This document shows, piece after piece, positions 28,019 to 42,900 of a stretch of DNA of 64,000 nucleotides. The stretch comes from Azadirachta indica (Eukaryota > Streptophyta > Magnoliopsida > Sapindales > Meliaceae). The stretch's first letter is position 1, and the number at the start of each line of letters is the position of its first letter. The notes under the pieces were generated by a model. That model saw nothing but the letters and a program-made list of their open reading frames with translations, was not told the DNA's origin and did no database searches. The stretch spans positions 8,813,657-8,877,656 of the forward strand of contig CM040449.1 in NCBI GenBank assembly GCA_022749755.1, read 5' to 3'. The position numbers and the translations under genes were made by a program.

Positions 28019-31000
28019 GAGGAAGTAATACTAAAAGGACAAAAGTTAGCTGTAAATTGATTTTCTTGGTTACTGGTTGTCATTGTCAAATTAACTCAAT
28101 TTCGAACCGGAAGAAGTGTTTGAACTTTCCAAAATTTCTGAATACATTAACCAGACGGAAGTATCTGTCTCCAATAGCAAAAACTAGGTTTAATTAGATT
28201 TGCTTTATTGACAAAATTAAAAGAAGGAAAATTCGATTATCTCATTTGAATTGTAATAATAATAATAAAAAGAATACAAGATTAGGGGGAACATAAGCAG
28301 TTAATCCCCCAATGAGAAAAAATAATTATTTTAGATGAAAATAAAAAACACAATATAATATGATGTATTTAGGTAGAGCAATATTGGGGAGAGTATGAAG
28401 TATTTGAGCTTTCTTTATATATACCCATACTCGAGTTTAACTATAATCTCATAATTATCTATCTATTCGATGCTAACAACTTATAATAAACATAGTGACA
28501 TAACATAGACTTATAATATATACTAGAATAATTTATCATACCCTTATTATTATGATAATTATACATTATCATCGTAACTTTAATATTAAAATTTACTGAA
28601 CGCATATTCTTTATTTTTTAAAACCTATAATACTTGTTAATAGAACATTTTATTGAACACTTAAATAAGTTTTTGAATCTTTGACTATTTATTAAATAAA
28701 ATAATTGCAAATTATTTTATAAACCACAATAATTTCAAATTGGCCTATATAATATAGGAATAATTTTCACATGCAACATTAATTCTAATAAAAAAGTTTA
28801 TTATTCTATGTTAATTATAGTACATTCAATTTCAACTGTCGAAAGTTTATAAATTCAATAGCACATAAAATAATATAAGAATATGTGTAAAAATATAAGA
28901 TAGCTGATCTGTCTATATATATATGTTTTGTAAAAAGCAAAAAAGAAAGTGATATAAGACATTATGATAATCTACTACTTATGTCTTTGCAATACAATAC
29001 AAATATTATTGCATATGATATAGTATATATCAATAATCTTTTTGTTTGTAATATCTAATGCTTCTATTTTCGTTCTCTAATTGTCTCTTATATACCCACC
29101 TTTTTGTTATATTTTTCATAACTTAGAAATTATAAGGAAAAGATTGCAAAATTATAAATTTTTGTTTTATTTTACATAATTTGGGTGTTATAATAATTTA
29201 AAATTTTTCATCTATCATTTTGTATGTCACATTTTTAATATTTATACCTTACTTTGTCCGTCCAATTTTAACCCAAATTTAGATGGCTAATTAAGGATGA
29301 AATTATAAATTGATAAAAAATTAAACTGAGGATAGTGAGTATTTAGCTAATATGATTTAACATAGAAGTAAGTGGTTAAATTAAAAACTAATAGGAGAAA
29401 TGATTTTGAATAATATATTTATTTTTTATTTATCACATCTAAATATAAAAAATATAAAAATTAGTAATTTTACTTATATCTTTATAAGTAATTAAGATAG
29501 AATCTATATATTAGCAAATAAATAAAATTTATAAGGGTATTTTAGTTTATTATGACTAAAAAACTTATTCAAAATTTTATATTTTAGCATTAAATTGAAA
29601 ATTTAATTTATTTTATCCATACATAATTACCAAATTTTTAATATTAAATTAGAAAATAAATATTTTTAAAACATTAGAATGATAAAAATTAAACTATATT
29701 CATATTTTAAAATAAAAAAAAAAATAAATACTAAACATTAAGGCTAATATATTCGAGAAATCCTCTTTCAATATGATGCATGCCCAAAGAAAATTAAATT
29801 AATAAAGTTATTGAAAGAGAAATTAAAGATATTTGAATGAGAATCAAAACCTAAATTTCGCCAAGGCTTCTTAATGAGTTATGCCCAATTATTCAAACCT
29901 CAATGAGAATTCTCCATCACTTTTTCATTTTTCTTCTCAACTATTTGACCCATTAATTGAATCAATGGAATTAATGCATTAATTGTCCCACATTATTAAT
30001 AATTGATCTTCAAATGTTTTATTTTATACTGTTCTTAATTGATCAAAGTGTTTGTGTTCATCTTTTGTTCTACTGTTGAACAAGATTTCATTATGAGAAT
30101 GAAGACATGAATGTCACTATCACCTACATTGTATGATGGTTTACAACAATTTGGTGAAGGAAGAATTTCATATTATTTTCTAATTTTCAAAAAAATGTTA
30201 GGAATATTATATTTTATTCTTAAAAATATTCATTTTTTAAATTTATTTAAGAAAAAAGAAAATAACCCAAATCCTTTTCAATTCGTTATGGGTAAGCTTG
30301 GCTTTTGTATATTTGTATGAGATTTGCACGTGCTGCTACTAGATATAAAATATATAGACCTATCAAAATTTTTAAAGAAATCCTTTTCGTTTGTTTATTT
30401 ATTAAAATATATTAAAAAATTAAAAATATTATTACAACACTTCAATAATTGAAAAAAATCCTCATTGTCTAATTTCTTTGAAAATCTCGTTGTTCCCTTT
30501 TTTTAATTGAAAATAATTAATTAAATTTTTTTTAAAATAAGTTCAATGAATTTGTAACAAATAAATTCTTGCCCAATTACATATAGTGATTGAAAATTTT
30601 TTCTTCACAAGTAATTGTCTCACTATAGTTTTTTTTATCAATTTAAAACTTTAATGATATGTTAAAAATAAAAAATACAAATTTTTTTTATTTAATTTAA
30701 AGTTTAGAAAAGAAAAATGGTTCATGATAACAAATAGAAGTATTAATGAGTTGGGATGCAAAATGTGTTTAACATAAATAAAGATACACAAGTTTAATTA
30801 GATTTATCTTTCTATTTAATTTTAATTAGAGTTAAAATTTAATTTTTTATTTATGAACTTTTTTATTTTTTTATAATTATCATCTTAATTTAACTTAAAT
30901 GGAAACGTTTTAGCAAACAATGCCACGTGTCCGAATTATTGCTTCTCATGTTTGGTGATGGAGTTCAACACGTCATAGATTCCTTTCGGATAAATCCTTC

Positions 31001-31929
31001 TAGGAAGTGTTTGGTTTCGCTTTCAAAATCAAGCATACATTACAACTTAGATGGGGACATTTTAACCAAAAAGCCACATGTCAGCGTTTGATTGCTTGGT
31101 ATTGGATTTGACACGTCATCGTTTGGTTTCCGACTAATCCTTTTGACGGGTCTTAGGTTTTGACTTTCGAAACTCCCTGCTTAATTTCTTGCTTGAAGTG
31201 ATTTTTAATCCGTCCTAAGAAAAAAGAGTTTTTTCCAAAAACAAAGAAAAATATTTTGCCACGTGCTATAAATATATTAGATTGGGACTGCCAGCGTCAT
31301 ATTTACTTTAATATATTTTGAATTTTTTTAAAAATTATATTAAATTATGATATTTCATTTGCCTCGAATTTCTTGCTTTGGAGGATAACTAATGATACTA
31401 TTGAGACTCGTTACTTGCGCTCAATGAATATTTTTAACTATAAAGTCTTAAATAGAAAGGTTACAACTTGATTATCAAATCAAATTAATTATAATATTTG
31501 TATTATTTTTCATTGTTATTATCATTTTTATGACTGATTAATTCTAAATTTATATATATATATATATTCAAGCTATTTTTTGAAGTTAAAATTATGCCTT
31601 AATTATAAAAAAAACATCAAATTTAATTTTAATAGTTGAAAACACATCCATCTAATAAAAGTCCAAAAAGTTGTTTAAAATGGTACCACTTTTAATTTAA
31701 ATAAAAAGTACTCAATCAATTATAATTTTGAAAACATGTAATATAAATTGTCAATTTTACATTGAATATATACAATAGATACTTATCATAGAATTGACTA
31801 CGATACACTGAATATAATATAAGCAAATACAACGTTTTATTTCAAATTTTACATCATATATTTCAACTTTTCTAGATGTTTCAAATTTTGAAATGTGTAA
31901 AAACGTAGAAAATAGCACAAATTGAGTAT
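28019..31929. other. Laccase upstream spacer with G-boxes
   Basis: Region between the laccase-1 promoter and the end of laccase 2, duplicated in block B (about 52070-56378). It is gene-free. CACGTG cores at 30924-30929 and 31260-31265 have counterparts at 54653-54658 and 55470-55475; block B has one more at 55288-55293 where block A reads CACATG. Two related sub-segments lie side by side here (around 30915-31000 and 31065-31160, each with GACACGTCAT-like sequence), suggesting a local older duplication. Confidence 0.55.
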
Positions 31930-32069
31930 TCAACACGGAGGCATGTCTTTCGGTCGAGGTAACATTCTTGCCTTTGAACCTTCTCCATCTTTCACTATGA
32001 ACGCCATATTCATTCCCCACGTCATATGTCTTTCAACATGGCAGTGCATGAACCACACCCCTGTTTTTC

Positions 32070-32100
<31 letters not shown>

Positions 32101-35100
32101 TGTTAAACTCGATTTACGATTAAAGTAAAGAAAGGTTAATAACCTTTTAATTTTACATAATTTTTTATTTCATTTATAAACTATTAAATTTAAAAGTAAA
32201 GAGATTTAGGACATTTTTTTCACTTTCAATAATTGAGATTAAATTTAATTAATGTATGTATGAGATGAAATTTTAATTGTTAAAAATAGATAAATTTAAC
32301 CGTTTATAAGTAGTGTAAGAAATAATGTAAACTTAAAATACTGCTGATCAATTTAATGATTACCAGGATTGTCTGCCTTGAATCTGATGGTAGTCCATCC
32401 TCTTATTGGAACAGCAATGGTGTTCTGAAGAGGAGGATCAACAAGATTATATGTCTGAGGATCTTTCTCTTTGTCAAAATTTCCAAGCCCCCATCCAACT
32501 ACGTAGAAGCTATATCCGTGTAAATGCATTGGATGATCAGTTCCCTCTAACAAATTTGTCCCCTGTAAAACGATCTCCACCGATGAATTATAATCTGTCA
32601 CCTTCACCTCAGTGGCTTTTTTTGGTGTAAGTAAAAACAATGGCAAATCGTCAGCTGTATAATTGAATTTCAATGGCAGAAAACTCGGAAAGTTTGTCCC
32701 GAAAACTCCATTGATATGGTAATAGTAAGCTTCTAGAATATCAATTGATGGGTTGACAAAGCTTATGTTATTCAAGCTAGCAGCTAGTCTTGTCCCATTT
32801 GGTCCAGAACACGTTTCATTAGGGCAAGGAATTGTGTTCATTGAAACGGTGAACATGTACGAGTTGCTGATGTTCAACGGAACGTCAATGGGATGTTCTT
32901 CGTCGGCTAAGCTTCGAAGACTTCCGGTGAAATTTACAGACGCAGTTGTGTCGTTGTAATAAGGAAGATCAGGTAACAAAGGAGACGAAGAAGAAGAAGT
33001 TCCATTGTATTGTAAAACAGCTGTAATAGTTGTATTGTCAAAAGGAATCTGACTAGCGCCGCCGGAATACACTCTTGCGGCCATGTAATATTCGACGGTG
33101 GGATCTTGGTTGGCTTCTAACAAGACATCGAAGGTTTGTCCCGGGGAGATTGTGAGGTAAGTTGATGTGAATGGCTTGACGTAGCTGGCGTCTGTTGCAA
33201 CGACAGTGAGGTTGTGTTTGGCAATGGAGAAGAAGTGCATGTCTTGCAATGCACAGTTGATTATACGAAGAAGATAAGTTAAGCCACGTTCAACTTTGAG
33301 CTTAAAAGTTTCTACGAACAAATCAGAATACAAATAGAAAGTTGTTAGTGGAAATTATCTAAAATAGGTAAATTTAGTGAGATAAGTATGAAAAGAAAAA
33401 AGAGAAAACGAAGTTTCTTTAGTGATTTAAGGTTTTAATTAGGTGCTTAAGTAAATGCATGTGTGTAATTGATGATTATATGTGTCAAAATAATTTTAAA
33501 AGACTAGATAATTTCAAATTAGCATTTAATGCTAAAATTTTGTAACCGTTAATTAACTATTATTACGTATATAACTTTGCTTAAAAATATCTATTAAATT
33601 TTAGCAATTAATAATAATTAATGAATCACCTGGTTTGGAGCAGGGATACAGATCTCCAGGTTGACCATTAATGGTGAAAGCATCAGAAGTGTTAGCTTCT
33701 CCTCCTGATTGAAGCAATTCATCATAAACCTCTCTTGTGTCTGCTTTCCACCACTCTCCTGTACCATTTAATATTAATTAATTGACTACTTCCAGAATCT
33801 CAATACTATTTCTTCACGCGTAAGGAAAAAGAAATTCATAATTAAATTATTAGTCATCAGTCAATCAATTCCATTATTTATATATATATATTTTACGGTT
33901 ACGGTTAACTAGCTGAATCTTCACTTTATATAATTTTTTATATTTTTTATGAAATGTTCGATCCAATCACTTCTAACAGATGATATTAAGTCTAACATAT
34001 ACATGTAGAATTAAGGGGTTATTAATTATTTTTTTCTTTCTACATACACAGATACGTACATATATATATATATATATATATATGTACCTAAGATTATAGG
34101 AATTTCAGCATGAGGTTTAGGAAAAGGATAGGTGGTTCCATTTTTGGGATAAATGATGATAGCACCATGAACAGTGTCTCTTGCCCAATCACTATGAGCA
34201 TGCCACCAAAGAGTTCCTTCTTCATCCGAAAATATTATCTTCTGACTAAAACTTCTTCCTGGTTGTATAGGGCATTGTGTTACATATTCTGGACCATCTG
34301 CCCATGGATTCCGAGGCTGCCTCACTCCATGCCTGCAAAATTCATCATTAATATATAACATTACATTAATTTTCCTATATATACGTTCGCAACTTTTAAA
34401 ATACAAATTTCATTAAGTTTGTGTACATTTAGTGCAAAAATCACTCTATTTTATATGCAAATTATTGTCGTTTTATATTAAAGTTCTGTTTAGAATTGAT
34501 TCTTGATTTCCTCTCAGTTACGAAAGTTTAATTGTAAATTTGTTAGGTAATTTATCTTTCCCATTTCGTGGCTATGTGGATGATAAGATTTGCATCTTTG
34601 AATTTTGTAAGAATAATAAATTAACATAATGTATATAGTTTAACAATTTACTCCATAGTTTCTTATTTTAACATATATATGTATACTAGTGGATTAAAAT
34701 GTTAATATGAAAAAAAATATATCTTAATTTACTATTTTAACAAAAAATAAGGCCACACAAAAACATTATTGTTCAAGCTACAAGAAAAAAAAGTGTTAGC
34801 AGATAAACTTTCGAAACCGAGTAAAAGACTGACAGTCCCAAACAAAACTTTAATAAACATAAATACAAACATTTGCCCGCGAGAGATTTCAAGGACTATA
34901 AGAGCATACCAATGAATAGTGATATTATCACTGGCGTTATTAAAAACGTCGACAATAATAGTATCTCCTTTGTTTACATATAATGTTGGCCCTGGAAGTG
35001 TCCCATTTACAGTCAAGATCTTCTTTGTAACACATAGTCTTGTGTATGAAACTTCTTCCACCTAATAACAACAACTCATTATTCAATTCATTCATTCATT

Positions 35101-35249
35101 TATGTAATTTCTTATAATAAATGATACACTTTTGTAAATATAAAAAATTGCAAGCTTACCACAAATGTATAATGTTGCAAAGCTTGACAATGAAAGAGTG
35201 GAACAAAAATTATGAACGCTAAAACTTGCAAGCTAAAAATCTGCAGCAT
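31930..35249 (-). CDS. Laccase 2, intact, LAC14/LAC15-type
   Basis: Six exons: 35160-35249, 34910-35061, 34088-34332, 33630-33758, 32364-33311, 31930-32060. All splice sites are GT-AG, giving 564 residues. A signal peptide (cleavage probably after HCQA, about residue 23) points to the apoplast. Copper ligands: HWHG with His80 and His82; WWHAH with His125 and His127; HPMHLHG with His465, His468 and His470; HCHVERH with His527, Cys528, His529 and His533, followed by axial Met538 for the type-1 copper. Many N-x-S/T sites fit a heavily glycosylated secreted enzyme. Laccases oxidise phenolics such as monolignols or flavonoids while reducing oxygen to water. HSDW after the second motif and the VEE-YTRLC start resemble the LAC14/LAC15 (TT10) group, from memory. 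Its duplicate is laccase 3. Confidence 0.93.
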
Positions 35250-35326
35250 TGTTTTGATGAAGATTTTGATCTCTGAAAGCATATATAATTTCTTCTATGT
35301 TATGGTTTTCACATGATTTGTGAAAG

Positions 35327-35334
35327 TATATATA
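35327..35334 (-). promoter_or_regulatory. TATA box of laccase 2
   Basis: TATATATA on the minus strand, about 80 bp before the ATG, conserved at laccase 3 (60424-60431). Confidence 0.5.
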
Positions 35335-38300
35335 GAAATTACTAGCTAGCTGGCTGGTAAGACTTTTTGTTACATTTCACTGTATATTAACGTGTGTTTG
35401 AAAATGTTTCTTAAGATAATGCTTTCAAAGTTATAGAATCGATGTTCTGAAAATGATGTTTTTAATTAAGGATGAAAATATGTTTAAGATATGCTATTTC
35501 TTAAATTTAATTTTTCAAAATGAAAAATAAGGAAAACATGTTTGAGAGTTTTTTTTTTTGAATAAGTAGAGTGGTCAGAAAAAATTGTATTTAACTTTGA
35601 AAATTCATTTATGAAAAATTGTGAAAAACAAAAGAATATTATTTTTCAATTTTTAGTTAAATATTAAAACATAAAATCTTTGGAAAATTAATTTACTAAA
35701 AATGCAATGAAATATATGTTTTACTAATTTTTATTTTAAAAATTGAAAAAAAAAACGCTTTCAGAAATGTGTGGTAGCCTTTACTTGCTTGATCAAGTTA
35801 CATATTTTATCTTAATTTTAATCATTTGACCGGAGATTATTGGCAAAGTTAACAATTATACTCTTTATTATTTTAATTTTAAGTTAGTAGATCTAATTGG
35901 TCGTTAGTTAACTAAATTATTTGCAAATTATTTATTCGCAATCACTAATTTAGTAATATGTGAATTCTTGATTAGGAAATTCAAAAACATTTCTGTTTTC
36001 TTAATTTTGCTTTTGAAAACAGCTACTTAGGAAACTGTTTTTGGAAATAATTTATGAAAAGTATTATAAATTCGTGTACTCAATCGTTGATTTGATGGCT
36101 TGACTTGCTTTAATGCTTCTTAATTAAGCAATTAAAACATCGCCAAATTTAGCCGGGGTTATGAATAAAATATATACATGTTGTTAAATGTGCTGTGAAA
36201 TATTTTTATAACTCTTAATTATATTTTCTTAAATAAAATATTACAATCATATAATAATTAAGATGACAAAGAAAATTAAACACTATTTCTTAAATAAAAT
36301 ATTATAATAATGTTTACTTAAAACCTAAATTCTTATTTCAATCAAGAGAAAGTTTTAGGTGAAATTTGTTTAACACGTATTGCATTATTCATTCAATCAA
36401 TTCTAATTAAATACATACTTGTTTTAAAATTTATCAATATTTATAAGAGACGTAAGTTAATATTGTTCTTTTTACTGAATTCTAAATTAATTTAATTTAG
36501 GATAAGCTTGAAAGTTTGAATTTAAATAATCTATTTATTTTTTTCTTAGTTTTAAACATGATATTTATGAAAAGATATATGATAAATATATTTAAAATTT
36601 TCAGATTTAGGTGATGTTTTTTATTTGAAATCTGAATATAATTAAAATATAAATTTGATTAAAATTTGAATATTATTGATATGTTTATTTTTTTATCTTA
36701 AATATCTGAATATAAATATTAAGTTGTTTATTTTTATAAAAATAAAAAAAATTTAAAATTGATGTTGATATATGTTCCCATGTTAAGTATTACATATATT
36801 TATATTTTATAAAAAAATTTAATTATGTTGATACAATAGTTTATAAAGAAATTATATTAATGTGTACGTTATTTTTTTATAAGATATATGACCACACTTT
36901 ATATTATGAGTAAAAATAGATTATAAATTAACAACTTAAATGATATAAAACAATGATAAAAAAAAAAAGATAAATTATGTCTAAATATTGTTTTAAGTAG
37001 ATAGAAAATAAAAAGTATTAGATAAAATTTAAAATTTAAGTATTAGAAAATAAAATAATAAATAACTAAGGGTATTATTGATAAAGAAAATTATTTAATT
37101 CACTTATACATTTGATTATTTAGATTTCAGTTAAAATATTTTTTAATTAATAGAAAAAGAATTTTAAAAATGTCATTAAATTAACAAATATAATTATTTA
37201 AAATAGATAAATTCAGCCAATTACAAGCAAAAGAAAATCTCTGAGAGTAATAATAATAATGAAAAAAAGAGCTTTAAAACATGTGACAAAATTTTATTAT
37301 ATAATCTTATATTCGAGACCATTCTACCCAATTTTTTCTTTGCAATGAATCATCATATATTTCACAAAACTTCTTTTGTTCTATGTACTATTATTCACTA
37401 GCAACTCTGTTTTAATAAAAAAAAATTAAATTAAATTAGATTTTCTTTCTAAGGAGTCCAGCATTTATTGTGGAATAAAATTTTGATTGCTTGTTTCTTG
37501 TAATTTAAGCGATCATGATGTAGGATTGTCGAGTGTATCAAAAAGATAGTGATCCTCATTTGTTATTCTTTTCATTATTTAATAAAATTTAAAATTTTAA
37601 AAATTAATAAATAATTTCAATTGCCAAAAGAAGAATAACATTTAATTTTTAATTTTAAAAATTCTTTTAGCTTACTTTTTGTGTATAAACTTATTAAATT
37701 TGAAGAAAAAGAAAATAACATTTAAGACCATCAACTTAACAACTTTTTCTACCATTTGATTATACAAGATTAATGACTTAAGATTTGTATATCTGTTAAT
37801 TAAAAAATTTAAGTTAATACATGTATACCCATAAATTAATATTTTAATTTACAGTCTTTCTAATTTTCTTTCTAAAAAATGGACTTATAAGCCCTTAAGT
37901 TTAGCCAACGATTCAGCGAATTAGTTTCAATGAGTTTGAAAATATCTTGTACCTGTTAAACTCTAAAATCTTTAGTGTAATGATTTCCATGCAATAATAT
38001 TTGACTATGAAAAATAATTATTAGACCTCCAACATTTAGTAAAAATAAATATAGGAATAATAATTTTATTTATTTTTATAACATATTTAAAATAAAATAT
38101 TTATAATATATTACAACTAAAATAAGTTCATTTTTTGCGCTATATTTACTGTACAATATTAATCAGTTATTAAAAATTAACTAAAATATAATATACATAA
38201 AATATAAATTTATTTATTTAATAACACAGTTATAACACAATATTCATTATTATATTTAATTTCAACAAAATATATTTATATGTAACTAAAATATAAATAA

Positions 38301-38893
38301 ATAATAAAATACAATCTATTGTAATATAAATAAATTCATAATATATTAATAACCATTATATCATCAATATACTATAAAATATTATTCATTTATTTATTTA
38401 CTTATGTCTTTAAAAAACTATATATTACATTTTAGCAAATGTTAAGGGGCTAATAATTTTTTTTTTTAAATAACTATTATTGCATGGGATAAAAAAGATC
38501 ATTCTACTAATAAATTTAGGATGTTAATACATATTTCTGAAAATATCGAGACTAATCAATTTAATAGATCAAATATTAAAAACAAATATATGTCTTTTCT
38601 ATTTTCTAAATCAAAACCTAACATAAAATATTTAGTTTCGATAATTGATTTGAGTTCTGGTTTTGTTAAGCTATATTATCAATTCAAGAATCTCGTTTTT
38701 ATTAATGATCAATATATAGCAAGTTAAAACATGTAACCTTTCGGGTCGGCTTATTTCTCACATTAAGAAATTAATTATCATTTTTATAAATAACAGTTTT
38801 CATGAATATGTTGTCCTCATGTCTCTTTTAATTGAATTCCCATCGTTTACGGTTTTGCAATCAAGGAGAAAAATTTGATATGTCGCTGAGAAA
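35335..38893. other. Laccase 2 upstream region
   Basis: No gene. The whole stretch matches 60432-63530 in block B, including a well-kept segment around 37430-37560 (TTTCTTTCTAAGGAGTC) that is nearly identical to 62195-62320 while its surroundings are more diverged. Confidence 0.6.
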
Positions 38894-39990
38894 AAGGAGT
38901 TTTAATACATACCTTCCTTGAAGTTTGTGACTTTAATACTTATATACAAGGTTTAATGAAATGCATACTTATCTTCTCTCTGACCATCCAAGGCTATTAG
39001 TCAAACATGAATTGACTATAATGCCCTAATTTGAATGAGAAAACTTAATTTTTTAATACTTTATTATTCTTTTAATTATCTCATTTGAGCTCACAAGATT
39101 TTTTTTTTCAGTAACCATTTTCAAAACTTGAAGAAGTGTTTATTTGACATTTAAAAAGTAGAAAATAATTAAAAAACAAGAAATTTATAGGCTGAGCATT
39201 CACTTGCAATTGATTATAGCCATTATTTTTCAATGGCTATATTCCTTCTTTAGATGATTATCCAAACATGTATTCATACATATATGAGCACAACAATAAC
39301 TATATATGGCTAAGTTAAAATTGTTTAAATAGTTCTTCTTATACCTTTCGTCTATAAAAAGAAAAACTTTTTTGTATCTCAAATACACCAGCAACACCGA
39401 CAACACATAAACACATCCCTACTACACTTGCATCCACATTACCTATTGTAAATGGCCTTTACCACTTCAAATTCAGCAAAAAACTCGTATAGTCAAAGAA
39501 CAAAGCAGTCAAAATTCCAGCCAAACATACAATATTAACATTGATGAAAGTGAAATCAGATTGCGTATTAATAAATCCAAGGTTTACATCAATGTTCCGG
39601 CCACAAGAAATTAAAAGTAAGTTTCCTATTGTGCTTATTTACATCAAACAAAAATTCCACCCAAATATGCAATTCAAAGCTGAAAATAACAAATAAACTT
39701 AATATCATTTACTTGTAGAGAGGGTAGATGATGCACCATCTGATTGTCCAAAATCAACATATGTAGAATCATCTGTTATCTCAGCCAAAATATATAAACT
39801 AATCACAAGTCTTGTAGCCGTGATGTAACCCTTGTCCAAAATGCTGAGTTCTTATATGTGCTGAGAAAGTATCAAACCTAGTTAAGTTGGCCTATTGTCC
39901 ACAAAATAATGTCAGTACATCTTATAATATTAAAGAAATTATAATAGTGAAGCATTCACCTTACAGAATTAGAAAAAAGAAGAAAATACC

Positions 39991-42900
39991 TTAGCCAATG
40001 TCAGTTTGACTACTACATTGTGTGCTTGCATAACTTGCATCACCACCACTTTGCTCTTGTGAAACTAGAGAAGAAAAAAATGTGTAGAGTAAGCCAAAAT
40101 ACCAAAAAAAGATGGGATAATTAATAAACATGCACATCTGGATCAGAATAACCTTTTTGTTACTTCTTTTGGTCTTTATTTTCTTTTGCACCTGCTGAAA
40201 ACAAGTCCTCCAATTATGCCCCCACTCACTACACAATGTATACCTGACAGAACAATTTCTCTTCATCTTAACCTCTTTACCTGACTCTTTTTTCCTATTT
40301 TTCTTGGGTCTGTCAGTTTGTTTCTTCACATTAGGTGGGTCCAACGAATTTGTGAGAATTCATGTCCAATTGATCTCAGATGGCATAGGCTTAATATGCT
40401 CCTTATATGTTTTTAAATAGTTGTACTTGGTAAGGTAAGAATGCACATATACCTCATAACCCTCTCTAAGATCATCAATGACTCTCAAAGCATGCATACA
40501 TGGTAGGCCCGAAATCTTCCACACCCCACAGTCACATTCTTTGCTCTCTAGATCAACTATATGGCCGTCTTGATTGTCCACCAACACCTAATAAAGTTTT
40601 CCGTTCCCATACACCACATCCATATCTCTACTAAGCTCTCTTAGCTTCATTATCCTTCCCTGCACTGTAGGTGGAATGAACCCATCCTATTTCTTGGCTT
40701 GTATATACTTGTTAATTGTCATAAATACATATGCATCAGGGAATTAAGAACTCAAACTAGCAAAAAACAAGCTTAAAACATCACAACAATAGCAAAAAAA
40801 ATTTTGGGCAAAACTAACCAATTTTTCCACCAAAATAGCATTTTTGGCACCAAAACAACATTGAAACATGCTTAAATAGTCTTAAAACATATCAAAAATA
40901 GCCAAAAATATTCTGGGTAAACATGAGCATTTTTAGCACCAAAACAGTATTGAAACATGCTTAAAATAGTCCTAAAACAACTCAGAAATAGCAACAAATA
41001 TTCTGGGAAAACTTGGGCATTTTTGGCACCAAAACAGCATTGAAGCATGCTTAAAATAGTCCGGGCAAAAATGAACATTTTTGGCACCAAAACAACATTG
41101 AAATAAGTTTAAAATAGCCCTAAAACGGCTCAAAAACAGCAGAAAATATTCTGAGCAAACTTGAGCATCTTTTGCACTAAAATAGCATTGAAACATGCTT
41201 AAACTAGTCCTAAAATAGTTCAGAAATAGCAAAAAATATTTTGGGGCAAACTTGAGCATTTTTGGCACCAAAACAGCATTAAAACATGCTTAAAATAGTC
41301 TTAAAACAGTTCAGAAACAACAGAAAATATTTGGGCAAAAATGAGCATTTTCGGCACCGAAACAGCATTGAAGCATGCTTAAAATAGTCCTAAAACAGCT
41401 CAGAAGCAACAGAAAATATTTTGGGCAAACTTGCGCATTTTTTGCACCAAAACAGTATTGAAGCATGCTTAAAATAGTCTTAAAATAGCTCAGAAATAGC
41501 TGAAAATATTCTGGGTAAAAATGAGCATTTTTGGCACCAAAATAACATTAAAGCATGCTTAAAACAGTCCTAAAACAGCTTAAAAACAGCTAAAAATATT
41601 CTGGGTAAAAATGAGCATTTTTAGCACCAAAACAACATTGAAGCATGCTTAAAATAGTCCTAAAACAGCTCAGAAACAGCAGCAAATATTCTGGGCAAAC
41701 TTGAGCATTTTTGATACCAAAACAGCATTGAAGCATGTTTAAAATAGTTCTAAAACAGTTTAGAAAAAGCAGAAAATATTTTCAGCAAAAATGAGCATTT
41801 TTGGCACCAAAACAACATTGAAACATGCTTAAAATAGTCCTAAAATAGCTCAGAAATAGCAAAAAATATTTTGGGCAAACTTAAGCATTTTTGGCACCAA
41901 AACAGCATTGAAGCATACTTAAAATAGTCCTAAATAGCTGAGAAACAACAGAAAATATTCTGGGAAAAAATGAGCATTTTTGACACCAAAACAACATTGA
42001 AACAAGTTTAAAATAACACTGAAACCAATTTCAGTGGCAATACATCATTAAGAACAGTAGAGAAAAACTTGGGCAACAAAACACTAGGAAAAAGGAAAAT
42101 GTAGACAACCAAATAACACTGAAACCAGTAGACCAAAAATATTTGGATAGCAAAGCATATGCATTAATGCTATATAAGGACTAAAACCATCCAATGAACA
42201 CTTTTGGCAATAAAAAACATTGAAACACAAAGCATATGCAGCAGTACATAAGTAAAATATAAACATATACAATATTACCTGCTATGGATTAACTTCATGG
42301 TCTTTATTCTGATTTCTTCACACATTTTCAGTAGAAGTAAATCCCTGAATTGATCTATCAAGCTATTGTATGTTTCACTCATGTTATTGATAACATGAGC
42401 AGATTTCACCTATGTATTGAAATGCCACATACTCCAGTTGCCAATTGGGATTTCAGTGAGCCACTTGAATGTAGCAGGGCTGATTTTGTTAATGTCTTCC
42501 ATATGCTTGTTAAACTGACCAGCAGAACTGCTTCTGGCAGCTTGCCAAAACAGATTCTTCAATGCTGCTTAGAAACTTCTGTTTGAAGTTTGTATATAGA
42601 CGTCTACAGCAGAACCTTTTGTCAGAATTAGGGAAAACTTCTTCAAGTGCATTGAGCACCCCTTTTTGTCGATCACTCATGAAACAAAGCCCAGTACCAC
42701 CATTACACCCAAACTGCTCATATAATTTTTCTAAGAAGTACTTTCATGAGTGTTGGTTTTCACTCTCTACTAGTCCAAATGTAAGTGGATAGATCCCATA
42801 GTTTGCATCAATGCTTACTGCGACTAGCATTATACCCTTGTATGGACCCTTCAAATGACATCCATCTAGACCAATAAATGGTCTGCAGCCTTGAAAAAAA

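Noticed and set aside
30111..30320. Similar short open frames at 30111-30320 and 53900-54124
   Set aside because: Kept in both blocks simply because the spacer is duplicated; the two frames differ at the end and have no domain or promoter.
31757..32020. 87-codon minus-strand open frame over the last exon of laccase 2
   Set aside because: Wrong frame of the true laccase exon; the real frame ends DMPPC at 31930.
40780..42015. Possible CRISPR-like array
   Set aside because: Units are contiguous 90-bp tandem copies without unique spacers, inside a plant transposon.
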